Below are positions 33,494-40,636 of a DNA stretch of 59,957 nt, piece by piece (the stretch's first letter is position 1; the number at the start of each line of letters is the position of its first letter). Origin of the DNA: Streptomyces acidicola. Lineage in GTDB: Bacteria; Actinomycetota; Actinomycetes; Streptomycetales; Streptomycetaceae. The notes beneath the pieces are model-generated. The model was not told where the DNA came from. It saw nothing but the letters and a program-made list of their open reading frames with translations, and made no database searches. A program made the translations under genes and the position numbers. The DNA lies in the NCBI RefSeq assembly GCF_009377235.1, contig NZ_VMNX01000024.1:1-59957 (forward strand). Reading direction: 5' to 3'.

Positions 33494-33513
33494 TAGAATG
33501 TGCTATTGCACTG
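33494..33513 (+). promoter_or_regulatory. Promoter and candidate operator of the GntR gene
   Basis: TAGAAT (33494-33499) is a strong -10, overlapped by TGTGCTATTGCACTG (33499-33513), which contains the palindromic arms GTGC and GCAC. The 15-mer matches the sites before the dehydrogenase operon (11/15) and is placed to allow autorepression. Confidence 0.5.
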
Positions 33514-33525
33514 AGGAGGGTGCAA

Positions 33526-33612
33526 ATGGCCGTTGGTGACAAGGGGGAAATTCATGGCGAACGCGAACCACGGGCCTCTGGGGTCCGTCGTGCCCGCCAG
33601 CAGTCTGCGTGA
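33526..33612 (+). CDS. Possible 28-residue upstream ORF overlapping the GntR start
   Basis: GAGGAGGG followed 5 bp later by ATG 33526 is the best ribosome site in the region, yet it opens a different frame from GntR and ends at 33612, inside the GntR gene (start 33554). The peptide (AVGDKGEIHGEREPRA...) has no recognised similarity. It could couple or damp GntR translation. Confidence 0.3.
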   Translation: MAVGDKGEIHGEREPRASGVRRARQQSA

Positions 33613-34231
33613 GCAGGCCGAGGAGGCGATCGCCGCTGCCATCGTTTCAGGTCAGATGCCTCCGGGTGAGGTGTTCTCCGCCCCAAGCCTGGCCGCCCGC
33701 TTCGGTGTCTCGGCCACGCCGGTCCGTGAGGCGATGCTCAACCTCTCCAAGCGCGGCATGGTGGACATCGTGCGCAACAAGGGGTTCCGTGTTACCGCGG
33801 TCAGTGAGGACGAAATGCGCGCGATCGTCGACGTGCGCCAGTTGTTGGAAGCCCCGGCTGTCGGGCGGCTCGCGGGGGTGCTCTCCGGGGCCGAGCTGGG
33901 CCGTTTGCGGGGTTTGGCCGAGGAGATCGTACGCGGTGCCCGCGACGCCGACCTGGCCCGCTACCTGCAGGCCGACACGACCTTCCATCTCACGCTGTTG
34001 AAGCTGGCCGGCAACATGCGGCTGCATAACATCGTGGCTGACCTGCGTGCACAGACTCGTCTGACGGGCTTGGCCGAGTTGGTGGCAACGGAGGAACTGC
34101 GGGCGTCCGCTCGCGAACACCTGGAGCTGCTGGAGCTGCTGGAAGCGGGAGACGCCGAGGAGTGCGAGCGATTGATGGTCAGGCATATTGGGCACGTGCT
34201 GGGCTGGTGGGCTGGCCACAGGGAGACGTAA
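33554..34231 (+). CDS. GntR-family regulator, FadR/FCD subfamily
   Basis: A 225-residue regulator. The winged helix-turn-helix is at residues about 15-80 (LREQAEEAIAAAIVSGQMPPGEVFSAPSLAARFGVSATPVREAMLNLSKRGMV), followed by an all-helical FCD ligand domain with metal-type residues (EAPAVGRLAG, HLTLLKLAGN, HLELLELLEAGD). I start at ATG 33554, with AGGGGGAA upstream. FCD regulators usually sense carboxylic acids and act as repressors. It is the nearest regulator to the hydroxyproline operon 1.6 kb downstream, and matching motifs precede both. Confidence 0.9.
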   Translation: MANANHGPLGSVVPASSLREQAEEAIAAAIVSGQMPPGEVFSAPSLAARFGVSATPVREAMLNLSKRGMVDIVRNKGFRVTAVSEDEMRAIVDVRQLLEAPAVGRLAGVLSGAELGRLRGLAEEIVRGARDADLARYLQADTTFHLTLLKLAGNMRLHNIVADLRAQTRLTGLAELVATEELRASAREHLELLELLEAGDAEECERLMVRHIGHVLGWWAGHRET

Positions 34232-34374
34232 CGCCCTCGATGTGCGCCGCGCCAGCATGTCCCGCCGCGTGCGGGCGTTGGCGTGCCACTAACGTCCCGG
34301 GTCTCGCTTTCGCTGGGTAGGACGGCCTGGCAGTAGGCGTGTACTCGCGGTGAAGCGGTTCTCGGATGTAGAAG

Positions 34375-34500
34375 AGGCACGAGCCTGAGCGATCATGGCG
34401 TTCTCGGCGATCGGTGATCACCGGAGGGCTCGTGCCTGTCCAGCCGTCATGCCTGCTGGCCCCCTGCGGGACCAGCTCGCGTCCCTCCGCTCATCGCTGA
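34375..34500 (+). mobile_element. Possible end of an ISAs1-like element (remnant)
   Basis: GGCACGAGCC and GGCTCGTGCC form an inverted pair about 50 bp apart, and a GTG-started frame behind the second begins VPVQPSCLLAP, resembling transposase N-termini of this type, before being lost. The stretch 34232-34738 contains nothing else convincing. Confidence 0.3.
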
Positions 34501-34738
34501 CCTGTCGTCTTTGAGGGGATGTGATCGCCGTTCCGGTGCACGGCTCCGGCTACGAGTGCATCGGCGGTTTCGGATGTTCGGACCGCACATCCGACGCCGT
34601 CTTGTACACCGGTGCGCGCTAGGGGCAGCCGAGTAGCTTCAGGCCCCGGCGTTGGAGGCATGCGACCGGATGATGCCTGGAACTGGACGAGCTGTCCGTG
34701 GACGGCTGCACAGCAATTGAGACCTGGGCCCTGGTATC

Positions 34739-34898
34739 GGGCGGAGCAGCCTTGAAGCGCGCGGTGCTCCCGGGCAACGAACCCGCCATCGCCCTCTACC
34801 GGCGCAACGGGTTCATCACCACGGGAGAGCCCGGCGACGTGTTGCCCGATGGGACGACCAGGGAACAGATCATGGTGAAGGCACTTCGCCGGGCGTGA
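34739..34898 (+). pseudogene. GNAT acetyltransferase, C-terminal half
   Basis: KRAVLPGNEPAIALYRRNGF followed by TTGEPGDVLPDGTTREQIMVKAL is the conserved end of a GNAT enzyme (strand 5, then the YRRNGF helix and final strands). There is no N-terminal part on this strand. The matching N-terminal half lies 186 bp away on the opposite strand. Confidence 0.75.
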
Positions 34899-35005
34899 TC
34901 GGCAGGCTTGATCCACTCCGGAGATACCGTCCGAGGCCGACCACCGCCGTTCCAGCGAAACTTCACGGTCAGAGCACCAGGCAGCTTCCAGGGTCGAGAC
35001 GAGCA

Positions 35006-35083
35006 TTGAGTGTTGGCTCCGGCGGAGACGATGCCGAGCGGGATGCCGCAGGCCCCGGTGGCCATCGAGTGCTTAAGCTCTTC
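35006..35083 (-). mobile_element. IS5-family transposase fragment
   Basis: A 26-residue stretch, EELKHSMATGACGIPLGIVSAGAN, resembles the DDE-region strand pair of IS5-type transposases (KH..., GIPLG, GAN). It directly abuts the GNAT N-terminal half, in the same frame, and is then lost. Confidence 0.5.
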
Positions 35084-35368
35084 GATTCCATGGCCTCGCG
35101 CCTCAGAGCTGACCCAGACGGACCTCAACTCCCTGATGTCAGCGGCGCCGGGAAGGCCGCTGGCCACGCCAACGGCGTGCCCATCCAGCAGCGCGGCAAC
35201 GTGGTAGGCGCCGGGAAGCTCCAGGCGGGCACGCCAGCGTTCTTCTTTGCCTCTGTCCCAGTCGGCGAGCCGGACTTTGAACGCGTTCGGCGCATCGGTC
35301 AGCGCCGCAAGGCGGAGTGTTCGCCACAACGGCCAGACGTCTGTCGTGAGAACCCGCGGAGTCACCAT
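35084..35368 (-). pseudogene. GNAT acetyltransferase, N-terminal half
   Basis: From ATG 35368 the frame reads VTPRVLTTDVWPLWRTLRLAAL, an AFKVRLADW segment, VAALLDGHAVGVASGLP and ELRSVWVSSEARGHGI, i.e. GNAT helices 1-2, strands 2-4 and the acetyl-CoA loop. It stops at the A-R-G-H-G-I loop, where transposase sequence begins. With the plus-strand C-terminal half it makes one complete gene split by rearrangement. Confidence 0.8.
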
Positions 35369-35382
35369 GCCCGCGAGTCTCA

Positions 35383-35770
35383 TCGCAGGTAGGCGTGGAG
35401 AGCCCGCATTTGTGCGGTGTGGTTGGGTGGTTGGAGTTGGCGACGGTGAACTGGCGAAGTGGGCCGAAGTGGGCCTCGATGAGATTGGCCCAGGAGGCGT
35501 AGATCGGGGCGAGGCAGCATTCGACTTTGTTCTACTTTGCCAGTGGCGGTGTCCGCACCGCGGTGTGGGCGGAGGGTCAGGATGATGTGGATCGGGGAAG
35601 CCGTCGGAGTCGGGCGGCATGGATCGACTTCAGTGCGGCCAGGCTGCGGGCGGTGCCCTTGCGCTGGAGGTTGACGCCCCGGCGTGTGTTGTCGCCGATG
35701 GAGTAGCTGCCGTGGAAGTCGGCGACGCCGTGGCGTAGGAGTAGACACCGTAAAGCCTCACGATTGATGC
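35383..35770 (-). pseudogene. IS630-family transposase remnant
   Basis: In minus-strand frames joined by at least one frameshift one reads NLQRKGTARSLAALKSIHAAR, then ASWANLIEAHFGPLRQFTVAN and HPNHTAQMRALHAYLR, the conserved C-terminal part of IS630 transposases. Frameshifts and the missing N-terminus make it inactive. It borders the hydroxyproline operon. Confidence 0.75.
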
Positions 35771-35858
35771 GCAGGCGGTTGTCTCCGGCCGGTGCTTCCG
35801 TCAGGCGGGCGGGGGGCTCAAGGTTCAGTGGCGACGTCATTGCCAATAAAACATGGCA

Positions 35859-35873
35859 TGTGACATAGTACTG
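35859..35873 (+). promoter_or_regulatory. Candidate GntR operator and promoter of the hydroxyproline operon
   Basis: TGTGACATAGTACTG ends 2 bp before the ATG at 35876. CATAGT would be a -10 that starts transcription at about the ATG, giving a leaderless mRNA; no Shine-Dalgarno sequence is visible. It matches the importer site at 42136 in 14 of 15 bases. Confidence 0.55.
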
Positions 35874-35875
35874 AA

Positions 35876-37054
35876 ATGGAGAGTTCGGACGTCGTCATTG
35901 TGGGGGCCGGCATCGTCGGGGCTGCCGTGGCCAGGCGGTTGGCTCTGGGCGGGTTTCGGGTCACCGTACTCGACCGTGGTGCTTCCGCCGGTGGAACGTC
36001 CTCCAGTGGCGAGGGGAATCTGCTCGTCTCCGACAAGGGTCCCGGCGCTGAACTGGACCTCGCGGTGCTGTCCGGCCGTCGGTGGGCCGAATTCGCCGCT
36101 GAGCTCCCTGCCGAATTGGGCCCCGGCTTCCCTGATATCGAGTTCGAGGCCAAGGGCGGCCTGGTGGTCGCGACGACCGCGACGGGGGCGGACGCTCTGC
36201 TCGCGTTCGCCGATACGCAGCGGAGCGCGGGGGTGGACGCCCGCCCGGTGACCGCCGCCGAGGCCGCCGAACTGGAGCCCGACCTCACGCCGCGCGTCGC
36301 CGCGGCTGTCTTTTATCCCGATGACGCCCAGGTGCAGCCGAGTGTCGCGACTGAGGCTCTGCTTGCCTCGGCTCGCAGGCACGGTGCGCGGCTGCGGCAG
36401 GGTGTCACTGTTCTCGGTGGCGTCGTTTCCGGGGGGCGGCTCGTTGGCGTGGACACCACTGCTGGGCGATTCGGTGCCGAGCACACAGTCGTGGCCGCCG
36501 GGCCTTGGTCGGCTGAGGTTGCCGGGAATTTCGGCGTCCGTCTTCCGGTGCTGCCCCGGCGCGGGACCGTGGTGGTCACCACGCGGATGCCGCGCCGCAT
36601 CCGGCACAAGGTGTACGACGCCGACTACGTCGGCGCCGTCGAGTCGGAGCTGGCCGCCTTGCAGACTTCCAGCGTCGTCGAGTCGACGGCGGCCGGAACC
36701 GTTCTTATCGGGTCGTCGCGGGAGCGGCGTGGTTTCGACGAGCGGATCGAGGCCGCGGTGGTCGGCGAACTGGCCGCCAAGGCGCTGATCCTTTTCCCTT
36801 TCCTGGCCGACGTGCCGGTCATGCGGGCATACGGCGGGTTCCGGCCGTTCGTGCCCGATCATCTTCCGGTCATCGGGCCTGATCCGCGCCTGCCTGGCCT
36901 GTGGCACGCGACCGGGCACGAGGGCGCGGGTATCGGACTCTCGGTCGGTACGGCGGAGTTGATCGGTGCGCTCATGACCGGGGTGGAGCCGGAGATCCCG
37001 GCCGCTCCCTTCGCCGTGACGCGTGAATCGCTGAGGAAGGTGACGACCGGATGA
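35876..37054 (+). CDS. D-hydroxyproline dehydrogenase, DAAO-like FAD subunit
   Basis: A 392-residue FAD protein of the DAO/glycine-oxidase family: VVIVGAGIVGAAVARRLALGG at residues 6-26, GTSSSGEGN next to the flavin, and GGFRPFVPDHLPVIG with HATGHEGAGIGLS near the C-terminus. Together with the next two genes it matches the heterotrimeric enzyme that oxidises cis-4-hydroxy-D-proline to 1-pyrroline-4-hydroxy-2-carboxylate. The absence of an RBS suggests leaderless translation. It overlaps the ferredoxin-like gene by 4 bp. A sarcosine- or proline-oxidising role is the alternative; the downstream genes favour hydroxyproline. Confidence 0.85.
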   Translation: MESSDVVIVGAGIVGAAVARRLALGGFRVTVLDRGASAGGTSSSGEGNLLVSDKGPGAELDLAVLSGRRWAEFAAELPAELGPGFPDIEFEAKGGLVVATTATGADALLAFADTQRSAGVDARPVTAAEAAELEPDLTPRVAAAVFYPDDAQVQPSVATEALLASARRHGARLRQGVTVLGGVVSGGRLVGVDTTAGRFGAEHTVVAAGPWSAEVAGNFGVRLPVLPRRGTVVVTTRMPRRIRHKVYDADYVGAVESELAALQTSSVVESTAAGTVLIGSSRERRGFDERIEAAVVGELAAKALILFPFLADVPVMRAYGGFRPFVPDHLPVIGPDPRLPGLWHATGHEGAGIGLSVGTAELIGALMTGVEPEIPAAPFAVTRESLRKVTTG

Positions 37055-37308
37055 AGATCTCCGTGACTGTGGACGGCGAGCGGCTGGGCGCCGTGGCCGG
37101 GCAGACGGTTGCCGGGTTGCTGATGTCGCGTGGCCGTGTCTCCTGGCGGACGACCTCGAGGACGGGCCGGCCTCGCGGCCTGTTCTGCGGTATCGGCGTC
37201 TGCTTCGACTGCCTGGTGACGGTGAACGGGCTCAGCGATGTGCGTGCCTGTCAACGCCGGGTGGCCGACGGTGATGTCGTCGAGACGGGGGCGGTCGATG
37301 AGCGTTGA
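37051..37308 (+). CDS. D-hydroxyproline dehydrogenase, small [2Fe-2S] subunit
   Basis: An 85-residue ferredoxin-like chain with cysteines in GLFCGIGVCFDCLVTVNG and a fourth in VRAC, the spacing of HcnA-type [2Fe-2S] subunits. It should pass electrons between the two flavin subunits and the acceptor. It starts with ATGA overlap on the previous gene and overlaps the next by 11 bp, so the three are translated together. Confidence 0.88.
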   Translation: MKISVTVDGERLGAVAGQTVAGLLMSRGRVSWRTTSRTGRPRGLFCGIGVCFDCLVTVNGLSDVRACQRRVADGDVVETGAVDER

Positions 37309-38692
37309 CGTGCTGGTGATCGGAGCCGGGCCGGCCGGGCTGGCCGCTGCCCGAGCTGCTCGTCGAGCGGGTGCTCGGGTCGTGTTGCTCGACTCGTCGG
37401 ACGTGCTGGGTGGTCAGTTCTGGCGGCAGCCGCTCGCGGGGGGCTCTGATGCGGACATCCGCGCGTTGCAGCACAAGTGGGACCGGTTTGTCGCGCTGCG
37501 GCGGGTGCTGACGGACGATCCGGATTGCGAGATTGTCACCGGCGCCCAGGTCTGGGCGGTGGATCGCCGTGACGACGCGCCGCCGGTCGTGCACGCGCTG
37601 GTCGGCCCGGCTGACGGCGGGGACCGTCGGCGCCGGGTTTTCGTGCCACGTGCTCTGGTGCTTGCCACCGGGGCGCACGAGCGCACGCTGCCGTTCCCGG
37701 GCTGGGACCTGCCGGGTGTCTATACGGCCGGCGCTGCGCAGGCGATGGCCAAGGGCGAGGGTGTCGCTGTGGGCAAGCGGGTGCTGGTCGCGGGCACCGG
37801 GCCGTTCCTGCTTCCCGTTGCCGCCAGTCTCCTGCATGTGGGCGCGACCGTGGTCGGTGTCGTTGAGGCGAGCAGTTGGCGGCGGATCGCCCGGGGCTGG
37901 GTGCCGCGCCCCCACGAGTTGAGGCCGAAGGACCTGATGTCCAAGTCGGCCGAACTCGGCGGGTATGTACGTGCTCTGGCCGCGCGCCGCGTTCCTTACC
38001 GTACGGGCGCGGCAGTGCTGGCCGCGCATGGCGACAGCCGGGTGACCGCGGTGACCGTGGCCCGGATCGCCGACGACTGGACGCCTCGTCAGGGCACCGA
38101 GCAGCGTGTCGAAGCCGACGCTGTATGCGTCAGCCACGGTTTTGTCCCGCGTACGGAGATCGCCATCTCCGCAGGCTGCGCGCTCGCCGCCGACGGGAGC
38201 GTGCGCGTCGACGAAGAGCAGCGTACGTCGGTGCCTGGTGTCTACGCGGCCGGTGAGATCACCGGTATCGGCGGCGCCGACCTGGCCCTCGCCGAAGGGG
38301 AGGCTGCCGGGCGGGCGGCGGCGGGCCGCGCCGGAGGCGCCGCCGAGGTGGCCCGCCACCGCGCCTTCGCCGACCGTATGCACAGCGCGCACGGCATTCG
38401 TCCCGGCTGGAAGGCCTGGGTCGGCGACGACACGATCGTCTGCCGCTGCGAGGAGGTGACCGCCGGGCAGCTGCGCACTGTGCTCGCCGCGACCGAGACG
38501 CGTGGTCTGCGCTCACTCAAGCTCAGCTCACGCGCCGGTCTCGGCATCTGCCAGGGCCGCATCTGCGGCCGAAACGTTGAGGACCTGCTCCCTGACGCTC
38601 CGCTGGATCCCGGACGAACGGCGAATCGACCGATCGTTGTCCCGGTCCGGCTCGGCGAAATCGCCGCACCCCCTGTCGAACGAGAGGTATGA
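37298..38692 (+). CDS. D-hydroxyproline dehydrogenase, NAD(P)/FAD large subunit (HcnB-like)
   Basis: A 464-residue pyridine-nucleotide-disulfide-type flavoprotein. DVLVIGAGPAGLAAARAARRAG is the first Rossmann motif, VLVAGTGPFLLPVAASLLHVGA the second, and VYAAGEITGIGGADLA the C-terminal FAD motif. The tail carries CRCEEV and ICQGRICG, a BFD-like [2Fe-2S] site as in HcnB and hydroxyproline dehydrogenase alpha subunits. ATG 37298 lies inside the end of the small-subunit gene. Confidence 0.88.
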   Translation: MSVDVLVIGAGPAGLAAARAARRAGARVVLLDSSDVLGGQFWRQPLAGGSDADIRALQHKWDRFVALRRVLTDDPDCEIVTGAQVWAVDRRDDAPPVVHALVGPADGGDRRRRVFVPRALVLATGAHERTLPFPGWDLPGVYTAGAAQAMAKGEGVAVGKRVLVAGTGPFLLPVAASLLHVGATVVGVVEASSWRRIARGWVPRPHELRPKDLMSKSAELGGYVRALAARRVPYRTGAAVLAAHGDSRVTAVTVARIADDWTPRQGTEQRVEADAVCVSHGFVPRTEIAISAGCALAADGSVRVDEEQRTSVPGVYAAGEITGIGGADLALAEGEAAGRAAAGRAGGAAEVARHRAFADRMHSAHGIRPGWKAWVGDDTIVCRCEEVTAGQLRTVLAATETRGLRSLKLSSRAGLGICQGRICGRNVEDLLPDAPLDPGRTANRPIVVPVRLGEIAAPPVEREV

Positions 38693-38694
38693 CC

Positions 38695-39624
38695 ATGACC
38701 AGCAAGCAATTCGATCTCGGCGGCGTCATCGTCGCGACGGCACTGCCCTACAAGGCGGACAGCTCCGCCCCCGCAGGCCTCGCCGTCGACTACGACCGCT
38801 ACGCCGAGCACTGCGACTGGCTGATCAGCAATGGCTGCCGTGGCGTCGGGCCGAACGGCTCCCTCGGCGAGTACTCGTCGCTGACCGACGAGGAACGGCG
38901 CCGCGTAGTACAGGTCGCCGTCGAGGCAGTAGCCGGACGCGGCCTTGTGGTGGCCGGCGTGCACGGCGCGGGCTGGCACCAGGCCAGGCACTGGGCCGAG
39001 CTGGCCAAGGAGGACGGCGCCGACGGCGTGCTGGCCCTGCCGCCGACCCTTTACCGGGCCAGCGACGAGCAGGTGGTCGACCACTACAAGCACATCGCTG
39101 AGGTCGGCCTGCCGATGATGATCTACAACAATCCGTTCGACACCAAGGTCGACCTCGTGCCGCAGCTGGTGGCGGAGCTCGCCGAGATCGACGAGGTAGT
39201 GGCGATCAAGGAGTTCAGTGGGGACGTCCGGCGGGCGTTCGAGATTCGCGAGCTGTGCGACATCGACGTCATCGCGGGCGCCGACGACGTGCTCTTCGAG
39301 CTGATGGTCGACGGTGCGGTCGGCTGGTTCGCGGGTTTCCCCAACACCTTCCCGGCCGAGTCCGTCGCGATCTACGAGCACATGGTGGCCGGTCGTTACG
39401 ACCAGGCCCGTGAGCTCTACAAGCAGCTCGTCGCCGTGTTCCGGTGGGACTCGCGGACCGAGTTCGTACAGGCCATCAAGCTCGGCATGGACATGGTCGG
39501 TCGGTTCGGCGGCCCGTGCCGCCCGCCGCGCGGCCCGCTCACCCCCGCGCACGAGAAGCAGGTGCGCGCCGACATGGAACGCGCGATCGCCGGGATCGCG
39601 GCGTTGTCCCCGGCGGCGGTCTGA
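38695..39624 (+). CDS. DHDPS-family deaminase (1-pyrroline-4-hydroxy-2-carboxylate deaminase)
   Basis: A 309-residue (beta/alpha)8 aldolase-fold protein. PNGSLGEYSSLT corresponds to the substrate carboxylate loop, MMIYNNPF holds the catalytic Tyr, and VVAIKEFSGD the Schiff-base Lys. In hydroxyproline pathways this enzyme releases ammonia and makes 2-oxoglutarate semialdehyde. I prefer ATG 38695 because AGAGG lies 7 bp upstream; ATG 38689 would be too close. It sits between the dehydrogenase and epimerase genes. Confidence 0.88.
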   Translation: MTSKQFDLGGVIVATALPYKADSSAPAGLAVDYDRYAEHCDWLISNGCRGVGPNGSLGEYSSLTDEERRRVVQVAVEAVAGRGLVVAGVHGAGWHQARHWAELAKEDGADGVLALPPTLYRASDEQVVDHYKHIAEVGLPMMIYNNPFDTKVDLVPQLVAELAEIDEVVAIKEFSGDVRRAFEIRELCDIDVIAGADDVLFELMVDGAVGWFAGFPNTFPAESVAIYEHMVAGRYDQARELYKQLVAVFRWDSRTEFVQAIKLGMDMVGRFGGPCRPPRGPLTPAHEKQVRADMERAIAGIAALSPAAV

Positions 39625-39625
39625 C

Positions 39626-40627
39626 ATGCGGGCGAAGCGCCTGTTCTCGGCAGTCGACTCGCACACCGAGGGAATGCCCACCCGGGTGGTCACCGGCGGG
39701 ATGGGCGTCATTCCCGGCGCGACGATGAACGAGCGCCGACTGCACTTCATGGAGCATCTGGACGACGTTCGGCGGCTGCTGATGAACGAGCCACGCGGGC
39801 ACGCCGCGATGAGCGGGGCGATCCTGCAGCCGCCAACCCGGCCGGACGCCGATTTCGGCGTGCTGTTCATCGAGGTTTCCGGTTGCCTGCCGATGTGCGG
39901 CCACGGGACGATCGGGGTGGCCACGGTGCTGGTCGAGACCGGCATGGTCGCGGTCACCGAGCCGGTCACCACGATCCGGCTGGACACCCCGGCCGGGCTG
40001 GTGGTGGCGACCGTCCAGGTCAGCGACGGGCACGCCGACTCGGTGACGCTGGAGAACGTGCCGGCGTACAGCGACCGGCTGGACGCGACGATCGACGTGC
40101 CGGGGGTCGGGCGGGTGCCGTACAGCCTGGCCTTCGGCGGCAACTTCTACGCGATGGTCGACCTGGACGCGGTCGGGCTCCCGTTCGACCGGGCCCGTAA
40201 GACCGAGATCGTCACCGCGGGGTTGGCCATCATGGACGCGATCAACACCCAGACGCCGCCGAAGCATCCGGAAATCGCCGGCCTCGACCACTGCCATCAC
40301 GTCGAGTTCATCGCACCCGGCTCGACGGCCCGGCATTCCCGGCACGCGATGGCGATCTTTCCCGGCTGGTTCGACCGGTCACCGTGCGGCACGGGAACGT
40401 CCGCACGGATGGCCGAGCTGTGGGCCCGCGGCGAGCTGGCGATCGGCGCCGACTTCATCAATGAATCGTTCATCGGCAGCCGGTTCACCGGGCGGCTGAT
40501 CGGCGAGACGACGGTCGGCCCGCACCCCGCCGTCGTGCCGACCATCACCGGCCGCGCCTGGGTCACCGGGTTGGGGCAGTACATGCTCGACCCGTCCGAC
40601 CCGTACCCGGCGGGCTTCGAGTTCTGA
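39626..40627 (+). CDS. 4-hydroxyproline 2-epimerase (proline racemase family)
   Basis: A 333-residue proline-racemase-fold enzyme. Both catalytic cysteines are present: MCGHGTIG and RSPCGTGTSARMA, so it is an epimerase and not the Thr-bearing dehydratase. FSAVDSHTEGMPTRVV opens the protein as in 4-hydroxyproline epimerases. It converts trans-4-hydroxy-L-proline to cis-4-hydroxy-D-proline, the first catabolic step. The start is 1 bp after the deaminase stop. Confidence 0.92.
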   Translation: MRAKRLFSAVDSHTEGMPTRVVTGGMGVIPGATMNERRLHFMEHLDDVRRLLMNEPRGHAAMSGAILQPPTRPDADFGVLFIEVSGCLPMCGHGTIGVATVLVETGMVAVTEPVTTIRLDTPAGLVVATVQVSDGHADSVTLENVPAYSDRLDATIDVPGVGRVPYSLAFGGNFYAMVDLDAVGLPFDRARKTEIVTAGLAIMDAINTQTPPKHPEIAGLDHCHHVEFIAPGSTARHSRHAMAIFPGWFDRSPCGTGTSARMAELWARGELAIGADFINESFIGSRFTGRLIGETTVGPHPAVVPTITGRAWVTGLGQYMLDPSDPYPAGFEF

Positions 40628-40636
40628 GGAAGACGC

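Noticed and set aside
34375..34434. GGCACGAGCC/GGCTCGTGCC as a transcription terminator
   Set aside because: The arms are about 40 bp apart and not directly after a gene end; resemblance to an IS terminus is the slightly better explanation and is kept at low confidence.
39626..40627. trans-3-hydroxyproline dehydratase instead of epimerase
   Set aside because: The dehydratases carry Thr at one catalytic position; here both active-site cysteines (MCGHG and SPCGTG) are present.
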